Below, in pieces: positions 1 through 5,126 of a stretch of DNA of 5,126 nucleotides (position 1 is its first letter; the number at the start of each line of letters is the position of its first letter). This DNA comes from an uncultured Oscillospiraceae bacterium (lineage in GTDB: Bacteria > Bacillota > Clostridia > Oscillospirales > Ruminococcaceae), in NCBI GenBank assembly GCA_934454435.1, contig CAKSGA010000128.1:1-5126 (forward strand), read 5' to 3'. The notes beneath the pieces were generated by a model. It ran no database searches. It was not told the DNA's origin and saw only the letters and a program-made list of their open reading frames with translations. The position numbers and the translations under genes were made by a program.

Positions 1-1
1 G

Positions 2-187
2 AAAAATCCCGGGCTGTATAAGGTCTCGCTGCGCTCCAGCGAGAATGCGGACGTTTCGGCGATCGCACAGCAGTTCGGCGGCGGCGGCCATGCAAGGGCT
101 GCGGGCTGCGCTTTTGAAACCTCGCTCGAGGACGCTGAAAGGAAGATAGTCTGGGCGTGCGCAAAGGCTCTGGGTAACGCTTTATGA
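2..187 (+). CDS. DHH/DHHA1-family phosphoesterase (NrnA-like), 3' end only
   Basis: Only the last 61 codons are present; the gene begins upstream of the window. The frame contains the glycine-rich DHHA1 signature GGGGHARAAG at visible residues 26-35. This motif lies in the C-terminal substrate-binding domain of DHH phosphoesterases such as NrnA, which degrade short oligoribonucleotides (nanoRNA) and in many Firmicutes also dephosphorylate 3'-phosphoadenosine 5'-phosphate. These are soluble cytoplasmic enzymes. The stop TGA overlaps the truB start codon as ATGA, so the two genes are probably translationally coupled. In Firmicutes a DHH phosphoesterase commonly sits between rbfA and truB, which agrees with this call. 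The N-terminal DHH metal-binding domain cannot be seen, so the exact subfamily (NrnA or another DHH protein) is inferred from motif plus synteny. Confidence 0.85.
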   Translation, partial: KNPGLYKVSLRSSENADVSAIAQQFGGGGHARAAGCAFETSLEDAERKIVWACAKALGNAL

Positions 188-1068
188 CGGGTGTGATCTG
201 CGTGAACAAGCCGCAGGAGTTCACCTCGTTCGACGTGGTGGCTTCCATGCGCAGGTGCTTCGGCACCAAGAAGATAGGTCACGGCGGGACCCTCGATCCG
301 ATGGCAACGGGCGTGCTCCCGGTGTTCGTGGGCGGCGCCACCAAGGCGGTGGACCTCGTCCCGGACGACAGCAAGAGCTACCGGGCAGGCTTCCGGCTTG
401 GGTTCGTTTCGGACACCCAGGATATCTGGGGGAAGCTCCGCTCACGCTGCGAGAACGGTATCTCGCAGGCGGAGATGGAATTCGGACTGGAGGACTTCAG
501 GGGCGAGATAATGCAGATACCGCCGATGTACTCTGCGCTGAAGGTCAACGGGCAGAAGCTCTGCGACCTCGCCCGCAGGGGAATAGAGGTGGAGCGCAAG
601 CCCCGTCCGGCGTTCATTTCCCGGCTGGAGCTGGTAAGCTTTGACGGGACGGACGGCGTGCTGGAGGTGGACTGCTCCGGCGGGACATATATCCGCACGC
701 TGATAAACGATATCGGCGAAAAGCTCTGCACCGGTGCGGTCATGACCAGCCTGTGCAGGACGAGGAGCTGCGGCTTCACTCTGGACTGCTGCCACGAGCT
801 GGACGAGATACGCTCAGCGGACAGGGAGCAGCTCGAAAAGTGGCTGCTGCCGGTGGAAAACGTTTTCGCACCCCTGCCGGAGATACCTCTGGACGAGGTG
901 CAGAAGAGAATGTATCTCAACGGAGTGCGCCTTGACGCCGACAGGCTGATGGCACGTCCGGACACGGACAAACTCAGCCGCATCACCTTTGGGGGAAAGT
1001 TCCTCGGGGTGGGCAGAATCAATACAGAAGGAGAGCTCGTGCCGGTGAAACAGTTCCGGGACGAGTGA
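184..1068 (+). CDS. truB: tRNA pseudouridine(55) synthase TruB
   Basis: TruB isomerises uridine 55 in the T-loop of nearly all elongator tRNAs to pseudouridine and acts in the cytoplasm. The 294-residue protein has the family landmarks in order: the N-terminal VNKP...TSFDVV segment (7-19); the catalytic motif GHGGTLDPMATGVLP (32-46), whose nucleophile is Asp38; KSYRAGFRLG (64-73) with the active-site Tyr66; QIPPMYSALKVNG (111-123); and CSGGTYIRTL (164-173) with Arg171. Residues from about 225 to the end form the small C-terminal domain seen in Gram-positive TruB proteins. Length is normal for the family and no key residue is missing. The ATG lies in an ATGA overlap with the upstream phosphoesterase stop. 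No strong ribosome binding site precedes it, so initiation probably relies on termination-reinitiation. ribF follows directly, giving the usual truB-ribF pair. Confidence 0.97.
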   Translation: MTGVICVNKPQEFTSFDVVASMRRCFGTKKIGHGGTLDPMATGVLPVFVGGATKAVDLVPDDSKSYRAGFRLGFVSDTQDIWGKLRSRCENGISQAEMEFGLEDFRGEIMQIPPMYSALKVNGQKLCDLARRGIEVERKPRPAFISRLELVSFDGTDGVLEVDCSGGTYIRTLINDIGEKLCTGAVMTSLCRTRSCGFTLDCCHELDEIRSADREQLEKWLLPVENVFAPLPEIPLDEVQKRMYLNGVRLDADRLMARPDTDKLSRITFGGKFLGVGRINTEGELVPVKQFRDE

Positions 1069-1092
1069 TCGGTGCCGGCGCTGCCGGTGAAG

Positions 1093-2001
1093 ATGGTGAA
1101 TCAATTGATCGACATAACTAACAGCGGCAAGGCGGCGGAAAAGACCGCTGTTGCGCTGGGCTATTTTGACGGACTGCACCTCGGACATATCGGCGTCATC
1201 AGCGCCGCTATGGCGCAGCCGGGGCTGAAGCCTGCAGTGTTCACGTTCAACTGCGACACAACGCTGCCGAAGTTCCGGGGACCGGAGGATATAATCTCGT
1301 TCGAGAACAAGTGCGAGCTGATGGAGAAGATCGGCGTGAAATATATCTTTGCGCCGGATTTTGCGGAAGTCTGCACGCTGACTGACGAGGAGTTCGTGAA
1401 GAATATACTTATCGACCGGCTGAACGCCGGATTTGCCTGCTGCGGCAGGAACTTCCGTTTCGGGAAGGGCGGCAGCGGCACGCCGGAGCGCCTTGCGGAG
1501 ATCGGCGCAAAGTACGGCATGCGTGCCGGGGTCGTGCAGGACGTATGTCTTGACGGGCAGATCATCAGCTCCACCCGGATACGTGAGCATATACGCCGGG
1601 GCGAGATCGAGCAGGCAAACAGGCTGCTTGGCTATGAGCTGTGGTACAGGCTGCCGGTGGTCAGGGGGAATGAGATCGGGCGGACTATCAGCTTCCCGAC
1701 CATAAACCAGATCATTCCGGACACAAATATAATACCTAAGTACGGCGTGTACAAGAGCTATGTCGAGATAGACGGCAAACAGTACCACGGCGTGACGAAC
1801 ATCGGCGTCAAGCCTACAGTTACAAGGCATGACGGCACCGGTGCGGTGATGGAAACGCACATAATCGGCTACAGCGGCGACCTCTACGGAAAGGACATCG
1901 CCGTGGCGCTGGTGCGTTTTATCCGGCCGGAGGTAAAGTTCTCTGGGCTTGATGAGCTGAAGCAGCAGATAGCCCGGGACAAGGAAAACGCACTGCACTG
2001 A
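1093..2001 (+). CDS. ribF: Bifunctional riboflavin kinase/FMN adenylyltransferase (FAD synthetase)
   Basis: RibF phosphorylates riboflavin to FMN and adenylates FMN to FAD, supplying both flavin cofactors in the cytoplasm. Counting from the ATG at 1093 (302 residues), the N-terminal nucleotidyltransferase domain shows GYFDGLHLGH (23-32), the flavin-contacting CGRNFRFGKGGSG segment (about 117-129) and SSTRIRE (159-165). The C-terminal riboflavin kinase domain (about 175-302) shows FPTIN (201-205), the PTxN metal/ATP motif; KYGVY (216-220); and the catalytic Glu254 in ETH. The frame stays open to a GTG at 1072, three bases after the truB stop, which has a weak GGGACGAG about six bases upstream. 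I prefer ATG 1093 because it places the first motif about as far from the N terminus as in Bacillus RibF and removes an unconserved PALPVK leader. The site ahead of ATG 1093 is itself weak, so the start is uncertain by seven codons. Both domains look complete. Confidence 0.95.
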   Translation: MVNQLIDITNSGKAAEKTAVALGYFDGLHLGHIGVISAAMAQPGLKPAVFTFNCDTTLPKFRGPEDIISFENKCELMEKIGVKYIFAPDFAEVCTLTDEEFVKNILIDRLNAGFACCGRNFRFGKGGSGTPERLAEIGAKYGMRAGVVQDVCLDGQIISSTRIREHIRRGEIEQANRLLGYELWYRLPVVRGNEIGRTISFPTINQIIPDTNIIPKYGVYKSYVEIDGKQYHGVTNIGVKPTVTRHDGTGAVMETHIIGYSGDLYGKDIAVALVRFIRPEVKFSGLDELKQQIARDKENALH

Positions 2002-2034
2002 AAATGCAACACCCGCTGAAAAGCGTGATATATG

Positions 2035-2040
2035 AAAGGA
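2035..2040 (+). promoter_or_regulatory. Ribosome binding site that sets the gltX start
   Basis: AAAGGA lies nine bases before the ATG at 2050. It falls inside the longer reading that would start at ATG 2032, and nothing comparable precedes 2032. This is the main reason for starting gltX at 2050. Confidence 0.75.
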
Positions 2041-2049
2041 CTAAGACAA

Positions 2050-3498
2050 ATGGAAGTCAGGACTAGATTTGCACCCAGCCCCACTGGGTACATGCATATA
2101 GGCAACCTGCGCACTGCGCTGTATACCTATCTCATAGCAAGAAAAAATCACGGCAAGTTCATTCTGCGTATCGAGGATACCGACCAGGGACGCTACGTTG
2201 AGGGCGCTACTGACGTTATCTACAGGACGCTCAGGACCTGCGGCCTGAACTGGGACGAGGGTCCGGACATCGGCGGTCCCTGCGGCCCGTACGTACAGAG
2301 CGAGAGAATGGGCATGTTCAGGGAATATGCGGAGAAGCTGGTAGAAACAGGTCATGCTTACTACTGCTTCTGCGGAAAGAACGAGGACAGCGGCGAGGAC
2401 ACAGCGAACGGGCTTGCTTCCGCAAACCGCTGCCCCTGCCGTGACCTCGACCCCGCCGAGGCAAAGAAGCGCCATGACGCCGGCGAAAGCTGCGTTATCC
2501 GCCAGAAGATCCCGAACGACGGCACCACCACGTTCCACGACGAGATCTACGGTGACATCACAGTCGAGAACATCGACCTTGACGACCAGGTGCTGCTGAA
2601 GTCCGACGGAATGCCCACATACAACTTTGCTAACGTTGTCGACGACCACACCATGGGCATCACCCATGTTGTAAGAGGAAACGAGTATCTTTCCTCCGCC
2701 CCCAAGTACAACCTGCTGTACGCAGCGTTTGGCTGGGAGCCGCCTGTATACATTCACGTTGAGCATATCATGCGTGACGCTACGCACAAGCTCTCCAAGC
2801 GTGACGGCGATGCTTCCTTTGAGGATTTCCGGGCAAAGGGCTACCTTACCGAAGCTATCCTGAACTACATTCTGCTGCTGGGCTGGGCGCCCAAGGGCGA
2901 GCAGGAGATATTCACACTGGACGAGATGATCGAGGCGTTCGACCTGTCCGGCATCTCCAAGTCCCCGGCGATATTCGACCCGCTGAAGCTGACCGCCATC
3001 AATGCGGTCTATATACGCAACCTCCCGCTGGAGAAGTTCGTGGAGTACGCTGAGCCCTGGATACGCCAGACCTGCAAGCGTACCGACATCGACCTCCCGC
3101 TGCTCTGCGCCGGACTTCAGCCCAGAACAGAGGTGTTCAGCGATATCCCCGAGCGTGTGGATTTCATCGACCAGATGCCGGAATACTCCATTGACATGTA
3201 CGTCAGCAAGAAGATGAAGACCACCCCGCAGACCTCCCTGGAAGCGCTGAAGAAGCTCATTCCGGTCATAGAGGGCGTGCAGGACTTCACCGCCGAGAAC
3301 ATTCACGACGCACTCTTCAGGCAGATCGAGGCAGACGGCGTGAAGAACGGTCTGTACCTCTACCCGCTGCGTGTTGCACTCAGCGGCAAGGCGGTAACTC
3401 CCGGCGGCGGCGTGGAGCTCGCAAAGATACTCGGCAAGGAGGACACCCTCAGCCGTATGAACAAGGCTGTCGAGAAGCTCTCCGCTGAGATCGGATGA
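2050..3498 (+). CDS. gltX: Glutamyl-tRNA synthetase (class I)
   Basis: GltX attaches glutamate to tRNA-Glu in the cytoplasm, using ATP. From ATG 2050 the protein has 482 residues, typical for bacterial GluRS. The Rossmann fold opens with RTRFAPSPTGYMHIGN (4-19), which carries the HIGH-type signature. FILRIEDTD (37-45) binds the amino acid and adenylate. HKLSKRDGD (246-254) is the KMSKS-type loop. The C-terminal half (about 310-482) is the helical anticodon-binding region. Within the connective region, Cys106-x-Cys108 and Cys128-x-Cys130 form a possible zinc site like that of E. coli GluRS, but with four cysteines instead of three plus histidine. The frame extends to ATG 2032; 2050 is preferred because AAAGGA precedes it at good spacing and the protein then begins just before the conserved RTRFAPSPTG. 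The gene follows ribF after 48 bases with no visible terminator or T-box, so it is probably cotranscribed. Whether the enzyme also charges tRNA-Gln cannot be told from this window. Confidence 0.97.
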   Translation: MEVRTRFAPSPTGYMHIGNLRTALYTYLIARKNHGKFILRIEDTDQGRYVEGATDVIYRTLRTCGLNWDEGPDIGGPCGPYVQSERMGMFREYAEKLVETGHAYYCFCGKNEDSGEDTANGLASANRCPCRDLDPAEAKKRHDAGESCVIRQKIPNDGTTTFHDEIYGDITVENIDLDDQVLLKSDGMPTYNFANVVDDHTMGITHVVRGNEYLSSAPKYNLLYAAFGWEPPVYIHVEHIMRDATHKLSKRDGDASFEDFRAKGYLTEAILNYILLLGWAPKGEQEIFTLDEMIEAFDLSGISKSPAIFDPLKLTAINAVYIRNLPLEKFVEYAEPWIRQTCKRTDIDLPLLCAGLQPRTEVFSDIPERVDFIDQMPEYSIDMYVSKKMKTTPQTSLEALKKLIPVIEGVQDFTAENIHDALFRQIEADGVKNGLYLYPLRVALSGKAVTPGGGVELAKILGKEDTLSRMNKAVEKLSAEIG

Positions 3499-3521
3499 TT
3501 TAACGCTTTATTCATAGTTAA

Positions 3522-3551
3522 TTCACACTATCATCACTTTAGTGTGTTAAT
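3522..3551 (+). promoter_or_regulatory. Candidate promoter of the ABC transporter operon
   Basis: TTCACA at 3522-3527 matches five of six bases of the sigma-A -35 consensus. GTTAAT at 3546-3551 matches four of six of the -10 box and is preceded by TG at 3543-3544, one base away, making an extended -10. The spacer is 18 bases. Transcription would start near 3558, about 80 bases before the ABC start codon. A weaker alternative -10 is TATCAT at 3529-3534, which lacks a good -35. This is pattern matching only. Confidence 0.4.
3524..3546. repeat. Perfect 7-bp inverted repeat, possible operator
   Basis: CACACTA (3524-3530) and TAGTGTG (3540-3546) are exact reverse complements separated by nine bases. 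A smaller dyad, CACT-TT-AGTG (3535-3544), overlaps it. The repeat lies almost exactly across the spacer of the candidate promoter and touches both boxes, which is where a dimeric repressor would bind. As RNA it is a weak stem with only three G-C pairs and no T-run after it, so it is a poor terminator. No regulator gene is visible in the window, so the operator role is inference. Confidence 0.4.
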
Positions 3552-3563
3552 CTGAATATGTAC

Positions 3564-3600
3564 CGGTCCATATCTCCGGCATGTGTCCGGGGATATACCG
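3564..3600 (+). promoter_or_regulatory. Stable imperfect hairpin in the leader of the ABC operon
   Basis: CGGT (3564-3567) pairs with ACCG (3597-3600). After a two-base bulge (CC), ATATCTCCGG (3570-3579) pairs with CCGGGGATAT (3587-3596) through ten pairs including one G-U wobble. The loop is CATGTGT (3580-3586). If the candidate promoter is right, this structure sits within about ten bases of the mRNA 5' end, suiting a transcript-stabilising or regulatory 5' stem-loop. There is no T-run on either strand next to it, so a standard intrinsic terminator is unlikely, although a U-tract-less 3' end for the gltX transcript remains possible. Confidence 0.5.
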
Positions 3601-3627
3601 AGAATAAAGGGCATTCGTGCCTTATGC

Positions 3628-3633
3628 AAAGGA
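3628..3633 (+). promoter_or_regulatory. Ribosome binding site that sets the ABC ATPase start
   Basis: AAAGGA precedes ATG 3641 with a seven-base gap, close to ideal. An alternative in-frame GTG at 3617 has AAAGGG (3606-3611) five bases before it, so it cannot be excluded. The ATG is favoured because it gives the standard family N terminus MIEVKNLSKSYG. Confidence 0.75.
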
Positions 3634-3640
3634 CATACCT

Positions 3641-4609
3641 ATGATAGAAGTAAAAAACCTGAGCAAAAGCTACGGCAGCAAGCTCGCTGTGGACGATATC
3701 AGCTTCACCGCAGGGGAAAGCGAGATACTCGGCTTCCTCGGACCTAACGGTGCGGGCAAATCCACAACGATGAACATTCTGACCGGCTACCTTTCCTCTT
3801 CCGGCGGGCAGGCGCTCATAAACGGCATCGACATCCTTGAGGATCCTGTTCGTGCAAAAAAGGAGATAGGATACCTCCCGGAGCAGCCTCCGCTTTACCT
3901 TGATATGACGGTCATGGAGTACCTTAACTTCGTGTACGACCTGAAAAAGTGCAGGCTCCCGAGAAAGTCCCACCTGAACGAGATATGCAGCCTGGTGAAG
4001 ATAACGGACGTTTCCCGCCGTGTTATCCGCAACCTTTCAAAAGGCTACAAGCAGCGTGTAGGACTGGCGCAGGCGCTGGTGGGCAACCCCAGCGTGCTCA
4101 TTCTTGACGAGCCCACCGTCGGCCTTGACCCGAAACAGATAATCGAGATACGCACACTTATAAAGAAGCTGGGCAGGAACCACACAGTTATACTGTCCTC
4201 GCATATTCTTTCCGAGGTGCAGGCGGTCTGTGACAAGATCGTAGTCATCAACTGCGGCAAGGTCGTTGCAAACGACACCACCGAGCACCTTTCCCACAAC
4301 CTCTCCGCCGACCACAAGCTGACGGTGCAGATCGAGGGTCCCACAAAGGAGGTAAAGGCTCTGCTGGAGCAGATACCATCAATGGTGGAGGTGCACCTCA
4401 ACCGCACTATCGACAAGACCATCGGCGAATATGAGCTGAATGCAGACGAGGGCTGCGATATCCGCCGTGAGGTGTTCAAGCGCATGGCGGCGAGAAATTA
4501 CCCGATACTGCTGATGAGAAGCAGCGAGCTGACGCTGGAGGAGATCTTCCTCAAGCTCACCACCGGTGATTTTTACGGAAACATTGACAACGGAGGTGCG
4601 CAGAAATGA
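3641..4609 (+). CDS. ABC transporter ATP-binding protein, GldA-like / ABC-2 class
   Basis: This cytoplasmic nucleotide-binding subunit powers an ABC-2 type membrane complex. From ATG 3641 it has 322 residues. The ATPase domain (about 1-215) is complete: Walker A GPNGAGKST (34-42), Q-loop Gln82 in LPEQPP, signature LSKGYKQR (132-139) in place of LSGGQ, Walker B VLILDEP (152-158) with catalytic Glu157, D-loop GLDP (161-164) and switch His188 in SSHIL. A C-terminal extension of about 100 residues ends with the LTLEEIFLKLT segment (298-308) typical of ABC-2 ATPases. The YLPEQPPLY Q-loop region and the pairing with the next gene resemble the GldA group, named for gliding motility in Bacteroidetes. 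Homologues are common in non-gliding Firmicutes, so the name says nothing about motility here. The stop overlaps the permease start as ATGA, so the two are probably made together. The substrate is unknown. Confidence 0.93.
   Translation: MIEVKNLSKSYGSKLAVDDISFTAGESEILGFLGPNGAGKSTTMNILTGYLSSSGGQALINGIDILEDPVRAKKEIGYLPEQPPLYLDMTVMEYLNFVYDLKKCRLPRKSHLNEICSLVKITDVSRRVIRNLSKGYKQRVGLAQALVGNPSVLILDEPTVGLDPKQIIEIRTLIKKLGRNHTVILSSHILSEVQAVCDKIVVINCGKVVANDTTEHLSHNLSADHKLTVQIEGPTKEVKALLEQIPSMVEVHLNRTIDKTIGEYELNADEGCDIRREVFKRMAARNYPILLMRSSELTLEEIFLKLTTGDFYGNIDNGGAQK
4592..4596 (+). promoter_or_regulatory. Ribosome binding site of the permease gene
   Basis: GGAGG lies inside the end of the ATPase gene, nine bases before ATG 4606. 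It supports the ATGA-overlapping start over the in-frame ATG at 4618, which would be 21 bases away. Confidence 0.75.
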
Positions 4610-5126
4610 CAGCGATAATGAAGCGTGAGTTCGCTTCCTACTTTACTTCGCCGCTGGGCTATGTTTACCTTGCGGTGTTCTACGGGTTCTCGGGACTGTT
4701 CCTGTGGATGACCTGCCTTACGGCTTCGTCTGCGGACCTTTCTGCTGTGTTCCTGTGGATGTTCTTCATCATGGTGATACTCATTCCTATCCTCACCATG
4801 AGGACCATGGCGGATGACAAACGCCAGAAAACTGACCAGCTTACCCTAACCTCCCCGGTGAGCCTTTTCGGACTGGTAGCGGGGAAGTTCCTGGCTGCGT
4901 TCTTTATTTTCCTGATCGGCGCTGCCATCATGCTGATCTATGCGCTGGGTCTGGCGGCTGCGGTGGCTAATTCCGGCACCGGCGCCGTGTTCAACTGGGC
5001 GGGGTTCTTCGGAAATTTCGTCGGCATTATCCTGATGGGCAGCGTGTTCATTTCGGCTGGCATCTTCATTTCCAGCCTGACTGAGAACCAGATGATCGCC
5101 GCTATCGGAAGTATCGGCGTCAATAT
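4606..5126 (+). CDS. ABC-2 type permease, GldF-like, 3' end missing
   Basis: The frame is open from ATG 4606 to the window edge (173 codons plus two bases), so the C terminus lies outside. It encodes an integral membrane protein that would form the channel partner of the preceding ATPase. The short cytoplasmic start MKREFASYFTSPLGYV (5-20) is characteristic of this permease family (compare YFxSPxAY in GldF-like proteins). Hydrophobic segments are visible at about 17-38, 45-64, 87-121 and 129-158. Between the second and third lies the charged loop MADDKRQKTDQLTLTSPVS (68-86), the counterpart of the EEK...ELLLTSPVS coupling region in relatives. The family usually has around six membrane spans, so roughly the first two thirds may be present. 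The ATGA overlap with the ATPase and an internal GGAGG indicate coupled expression. In many Firmicutes such pairs are followed by a GldG-like protein and a DUF4340 protein, which cannot be checked here. Substrate unknown. Confidence 0.9.
   Translation, partial: MTAIMKREFASYFTSPLGYVYLAVFYGFSGLFLWMTCLTASSADLSAVFLWMFFIMVILIPILTMRTMADDKRQKTDQLTLTSPVSLFGLVAGKFLAAFFIFLIGAAIMLIYALGLAAAVANSGTGAVFNWAGFFGNFVGIILMGSVFISAGIFISSLTENQMIAAIGSIGVN

Larger units (their letters stand above)
3499..3640. other. Intergenic regulatory region between gltX and the ABC operon
   Basis: This is the only substantial gap in the window. The first 60 bases are clearly more AT-rich than the flanking genes, as expected for a promoter. 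It contains a promoter-like pair of boxes, a spaced dyad, a long hairpin and a ribosome binding site, each listed separately. I see no credible small ORF and no hairpin followed by a run of T that would be a standard intrinsic terminator for gltX. Confidence 0.7.

Noticed and set aside
378..1022. A Ser-rich 214-codon - strand frame inside truB
   Set aside because: Low-complexity composition rich in Ser and Arg is typical of an antisense translation; truB has all its catalytic motifs on the + strand.
814..1998. A 394-codon open frame on the - strand across truB and ribF
   Set aside because: It crosses the boundary of two well-identified + strand genes, is rich in Arg, His and Leu without family motifs, and is another antisense shadow.
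2002..2049. Possible T-box riboswitch ahead of gltX
   Set aside because: The gap is far too short for a T-box leader and holds no terminator/antiterminator pair or T-box core sequence.
2041..3306. A 421-codon open frame on the - strand opposite gltX
   Set aside because: It lies entirely within the clearly recognisable gltX, has no recognisable domain, and is the expected antisense shadow of GC-rich coding DNA with few stop codons in that frame.
3524..3551. Intrinsic terminator of gltX
   Set aside because: The 7-bp stem has only three G-C pairs, a nine-base loop and no following T-run; a promoter/operator reading fits better.
1..5126. CRISPR array, tRNA or rRNA gene, insertion sequence or phage genes
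   Set aside because: No regularly spaced repeats, no cloverleaf, no transposase or integrase motifs and no terminal inverted repeats were seen; nearly the whole window is accounted for by housekeeping and transporter genes.

Overview
The window is a GC-rich stretch of bacterial chromosome with every gene on the + strand. It looks like a housekeeping block from a Gram-positive anaerobe of the Clostridia. A Ruminococcus/Oscillospiraceae-type genome is my best guess, based on gene order, protein flavour, frequent ATA isoleucine codons and clear purine-rich ribosome binding sites. That assignment is inference, not something the sequence proves.

Region 1 (positions 1 to about 3498) is a tight run of translation and cofactor genes. 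It holds the 3' end of a DHH/DHHA1 phosphoesterase (NrnA-like), truB (tRNA pseudouridine-55 synthase, starting inside the previous stop codon through an ATGA overlap), ribF (bifunctional riboflavin kinase/FAD synthetase) and gltX (glutamyl-tRNA synthetase) 48 bases later. DHH phosphoesterase-truB-ribF is the classic tail of the nusA-infB-rbfA operon of Firmicutes. gltX appears to be appended to it, with no room for its own T-box leader.

Region 2 (3499-3640) is the only substantial intergenic gap. It is AT-rich at first and holds a promoter-like pair of boxes (TTCACA and an extended -10 TG-T-GTTAAT). A 7+7 dyad (CACACTA-N9-TAGTGTG) spans the spacer between them. Next comes a strong imperfect hairpin of 14 base pairs at the expected 5' end of the mRNA, and then a good ribosome binding site. 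No canonical U-tract terminator for the gltX operon is visible.

Region 3 (3641-5126) starts a second operon: a complete ABC transporter ATPase of the GldA-like/ABC-2 class, coupled by another ATGA overlap to an ABC-2 permease cut by the window edge. Together they would form an exporter or envelope-associated ABC complex of unknown substrate. The genes beyond the edge may include a GldG-like partner.

Nothing here is clearly a new biological system. The most interesting part is the compact promoter/dyad/hairpin arrangement ahead of the ABC operon. Several start codons are better placed at internal ATGs than at the longest open frame, and each case is explained in its entry.
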